Assembly: GCA_915070155.1 (NCBI GenBank)
Contig: CAJZFK010000046.1
Coordinates: 1 to 5,982, forward strand
Reading direction: 5' to 3'
Length of the DNA stretch: 5,982 bases
From: an uncultured Candidatus Saccharibacteria bacterium
GTDB lineage: Bacteria; Patescibacteriota; Saccharimonadia; Saccharimonadales; Saccharimonadaceae
In this document: piece by piece, positions 4,016 through 5,982 of the stretch
Layout of the letters: the number at the start of each line of letters is the position of its first letter
Numbering within the stretch: position 1 is the first letter of the stretch
Notes under the pieces: generated by a model
Told to the model about the DNA's origin: nothing
The model's database searches: none
Seen by the model: the letters and a program-made list of their open reading frames with translations, nothing else
Translations under genes and position numbers: made by a program

Positions 4016-5593
4016 TTAAGATAAGTGCTTAATCAAATTCGCCTTTTTCGTGCCAACTTCCGCCTGCAATTCCACATAATCTGCCTCAATGATTTTTTTC
4101 ACACTGCCAAATTTCCTCAACAATTTCGCACGTGTCTTTGGGCCAATCCCCGGAATTTCTTCCAGTTGGTTTTTCGTCTGATTTTGACGCTTCAGCGTTG
4201 TATGATAGCTCACAGCAAATCGGTGCGACTCGTCACGAATCCGCTGGAAAAGCTTGACAATGTCCGTTGTCGCAATAGAACTTTTCGTAAAATTGTCCCG
4301 GCCGGAACCGTCATCAATAGCAGAGCCTCGTAGATTCTTTGAATGCGAGCCGGCGTTGCGCTGAGCAGGATGCAAATTTACCACATACACATCATTATCT
4401 TCGTGAATAGCGATGTCCTGATGAATAGATTTTTGCAGTTCCTCAATATATGACATGCCGATTTGCGAGCCAGTTTTATGAATAATAATTTCTTCCTCGC
4501 GTTTGGCGATGCTAATAATCGGCAATTTTATTCCGCGCTCATCCCTTGCCTTAATCGCCGCCGAAAGTTGACCCTTTCCGCCGTCAATCAACAACAGATC
4601 TGGACGACCCCAGCTTTTGATATTTCGCTCGCCAAGTCGCCTAAAAATCACCTCATACATATTTCCAGTGTCGTCATTTTTTTCGCTCACCTTAAATTTG
4701 CGATATTCCGCACGATCGCTCGCACCATTCGTAAAGACCACCATACTCGCTACAACTTGGCGTCCGTTCATATGCGAAATATCATAGCCCTCAATTCGCA
4801 CTGGAATATTTTTCAAGCCAAGTAGTTTCGCTAAATCAGCTAGCGCCTTGTCTTTTGAAATATCCAAAAATTCCTTATCGCCAAACATAACGCGTCGCTG
4901 AAGCTCTTGCATGGCGCGCAACTTATTTCTCAGACTTGCCGCCCGCTCAAAATCATGAAGCCCCGCAGCCGTTTTCATATCACGCTCCAGCTCCACAGCA
5001 ATAGCCTTGCGATTTCCCTTAATATAACTTATCAATTTACGCAAACCAGCTTTATATGCGTCCGAGCCATCACTCATCTTCGGACTTAAGCCCAAATCTT
5101 CATCCAACTTTGACTGACCAGGACGTCTTTGGTGAGTTAGATATGGAAAAATTCGCCTCAAATAGCGCAATGCCTTTTTCAGAGCGAAACCATTATAGAA
5201 AGGGCCAAAATATTCCGCGCCATCATCGGCAGGATTCCGTGTAAAACTGACCGTCGGCCAATCGCTTTTCATATCAATCCGAACATACATCTGAGACTTA
5301 TCATCGCGCAACAGAACGTTGTATCGCGGCATATAACGCTTGATCATCTCGCTTTCCAAAAACAGCGCATCAACCTCACTCTCAGTTTCAATCCAATCAG
5401 TATCAAAAATCTCCGCCACCAGCGCCATAGTTTTATTGTCTCGCCCGCGCGAATCTTGAAAATACTGACGTACGCGGTTTTTAAGAACCGCCGCCTTGCC
5501 AACATAAATTACCTCGCCGCTCGCCGACTTATGAAAATAAACACCGGGCGTTCGCGGCAAAGTTTTCAGCTTGGCTTGCAATGCTTGATTCAT
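4016..5593 (-). CDS. uvrC: UvrABC excinuclease subunit C
   Basis: UvrC makes both incisions around DNA lesions marked by UvrA/UvrB in nucleotide excision repair. Its GIY-YIG domain cuts on the 3' side and its RNase H-like domain on the 5' side. The 525-residue protein is shorter than E. coli UvrC but has all domains. GIY-YIG: PGVYF (16-20), YVGKA (30-34), R40, then YNVLLRDDKS (91-100). The UVR motif for UvrB contact is at about 198-231. The endonuclease core has GYDISHMNGR (269-278), LLLIDGGKGQL (333-343) and RDESHRFAVSYH (453-464), so D271, D337 and H457 or H464 are likely active-site residues. Helix-hairpin-helix: EEIPGIGPKTRAKLL (478-492). Oddities: there are no cysteines, so the Fe-S ligand positions are lost; the GIY-YIG metal glutamate appears as D75; and there is an extra polar stretch at about 408-441. 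The ATG has no SD. Confidence 0.97.
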   Translation of the reverse strand: MNQALQAKLKTLPRTPGVYFHKSASGEVIYVGKAAVLKNRVRQYFQDSRGRDNKTMALVAEIFDTDWIETESEVDALFLESEMIKRYMPRYNVLLRDDKSQMYVRIDMKSDWPTVSFTRNPADDGAEYFGPFYNGFALKKALRYLRRIFPYLTHQRRPGQSKLDEDLGLSPKMSDGSDAYKAGLRKLISYIKGNRKAIAVELERDMKTAAGLHDFERAASLRNKLRAMQELQRRVMFGDKEFLDISKDKALADLAKLLGLKNIPVRIEGYDISHMNGRQVVASMVVFTNGASDRAEYRKFKVSEKNDDTGNMYEVIFRRLGERNIKSWGRPDLLLIDGGKGQLSAAIKARDERGIKLPIISIAKREEEIIIHKTGSQIGMSYIEELQKSIHQDIAIHEDNDVYVVNLHPAQRNAGSHSKNLRGSAIDDGSGRDNFTKSSIATTDIVKLFQRIRDESHRFAVSYHTTLKRQNQTKNQLEEIPGIGPKTRAKLLRKFGSVKKIIEADYVELQAEVGTKKANLIKHLS

Positions 5594-5600
5594 TAAATAT

Positions 5601-5629
5601 ATTACAATCTAAATACGACAATTATGCAA
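5601..5629 (-). promoter_or_regulatory. Promoter of uvrC, leaderless spacing
   Basis: On the minus strand, TTGCAT (5624-5629) and TGTAAT (5601-5606) are separated by 17 nt. The -10 hexamer differs from TATAAT by one base and is followed by ATATTTA and then the uvrC ATG. No SD-like sequence lies in those 7 nt. The match is weaker than at the other two leaderless starts, but the geometry is the same. Confidence 0.55.
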
Positions 5630-5648
5630 GCATTCTCCTAGCGATTTA

Positions 5649-5982
5649 CTAATCTTCCAACCACTTTTTGAGAACTATCGCCTGATTATGTTCCGTATCT
5701 TTGGCGCCATATAACAGTGTAACTGCAGATTGTTCGTTCCAATTATTCTTTGCTTCGGCAGCCGCAGGATTATTATCCAGCTCCTTCACATAACGGCGAG
5801 AAAATTCCGGGAATTTTTCTGGATCGTGATTAAACCATTTGCGTAATTCATCGGTCGGGGCAATTTCTTTATCCCACTCGTCCAATGCAGCTCGTTCTTT
5901 GCTAATTCCGCGCGGCCACAATCGATCGACCAACACACGATAACTATCGTCTGACGCGGTCGACTCATAAATCCGTTCAATT
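5649..5982 (-). CDS. DUF488 (YeaO-like) family protein, N-terminus outside window
   Basis: This is a small cytoplasmic protein of the DUF488 family, whose function is not established. The last 110 codons are visible and end in TAG; the frame stays open to the right edge, so the start is outside. The first visible residues, IERIYESTASDDSYRVLVDR, continue into LWPRGISKERAALDEW, the family's hallmark N-terminal block. WFNHDPEKFPEFSRRYVKEL and VTLLYGAKDTEHNQAIVL follow, ending near KKWLED. Family members are about 115-125 residues, so only a few residues should be missing. A GTG at 5934-5936 encodes the V of RVLVDRLW, but starting there would discard conserved sequence, so it is unlikely to be the true start. 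The gene lies 55 nt upstream of uvrC on the same strand; no terminator is evident between them. Confidence 0.9.
   Translation of the reverse strand, partial: IERIYESTASDDSYRVLVDRLWPRGISKERAALDEWDKEIAPTDELRKWFNHDPEKFPEFSRRYVKELDNNPAAAEAKNNWNEQSAVTLLYGAKDTEHNQAIVLKKWLED

Noticed and set aside
5618..5629. Mini reading frame ATGCTTGCATAA with an AGGAG just before it, upstream of uvrC
   Set aside because: It is only three codons, the SD-to-ATG spacing is too short, and it overlaps the predicted -35 region, so it would lie outside the uvrC mRNA.
1..5982. Recoding of UGA, as in some CPR lineages
   Set aside because: All visible genes end in TAA or TAG, and none needs an in-frame TGA read as an amino acid. 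The standard code explains every product.

Overview
This window looks like a compact, AT-leaning bacterial chromosome segment in which every gene I can support lies on the minus strand. The gene content is LemA, HtpX, SecG, a membrane-anchored solute-binding protein, a cysteine-free UvrC and very short spacers. Together with the standard stop codons, this suggests a Candidate Phyla Radiation (Patescibacteria) genome, most likely a Saccharibacteria (TM7) relative. That placement is an inference from gene style and was not tested phylogenetically. There is no sign of an insertion sequence, prophage, CRISPR array or other recently acquired element.

Layout in the direction of transcription (from high to low coordinates): a DUF488 gene cut by the right edge (5649-5982); uvrC for nucleotide excision repair (4016-5593); a tight three-gene unit of a four-helix PF04020 (phage_holin_4-like) membrane protein (3591-3965), secG (3353-3589) and a family-5 solute-binding protein with an N-terminal membrane anchor (1552-3342); a tRNA cluster Leu(GAG) - Cys(GCA) - Leu(UAA) (1089-1527); lemA (471-1040); and htpX cut by the left edge (1-407). 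The 1041-1551 stretch has no protein gene. It holds three tRNAs, their probable promoters and one clear intrinsic terminator.

How the genes relate: the membrane protein, secG and the solute-binding protein form one envelope operon with 1-nt and 10-nt gaps and good Shine-Dalgarno (SD) sites. LemA and HtpX are a familiar membrane-quality-control pair, but here they are separated by a terminator-like hairpin and a new promoter. The most interesting pattern is regulatory. The three genes that appear to open a transcription unit (uvrC, the PF04020 gene, htpX) have a -10 element only 6-7 nt before the ATG and no SD, so their mRNAs should be leaderless. The three internal or distal genes (secG, the solute-binding protein, lemA) have SD sequences. 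The other notable observation is that UvrC lacks every cysteine, including the positions aligned with the reported Fe-S ligands, within a window whose proteins are almost free of cysteine.
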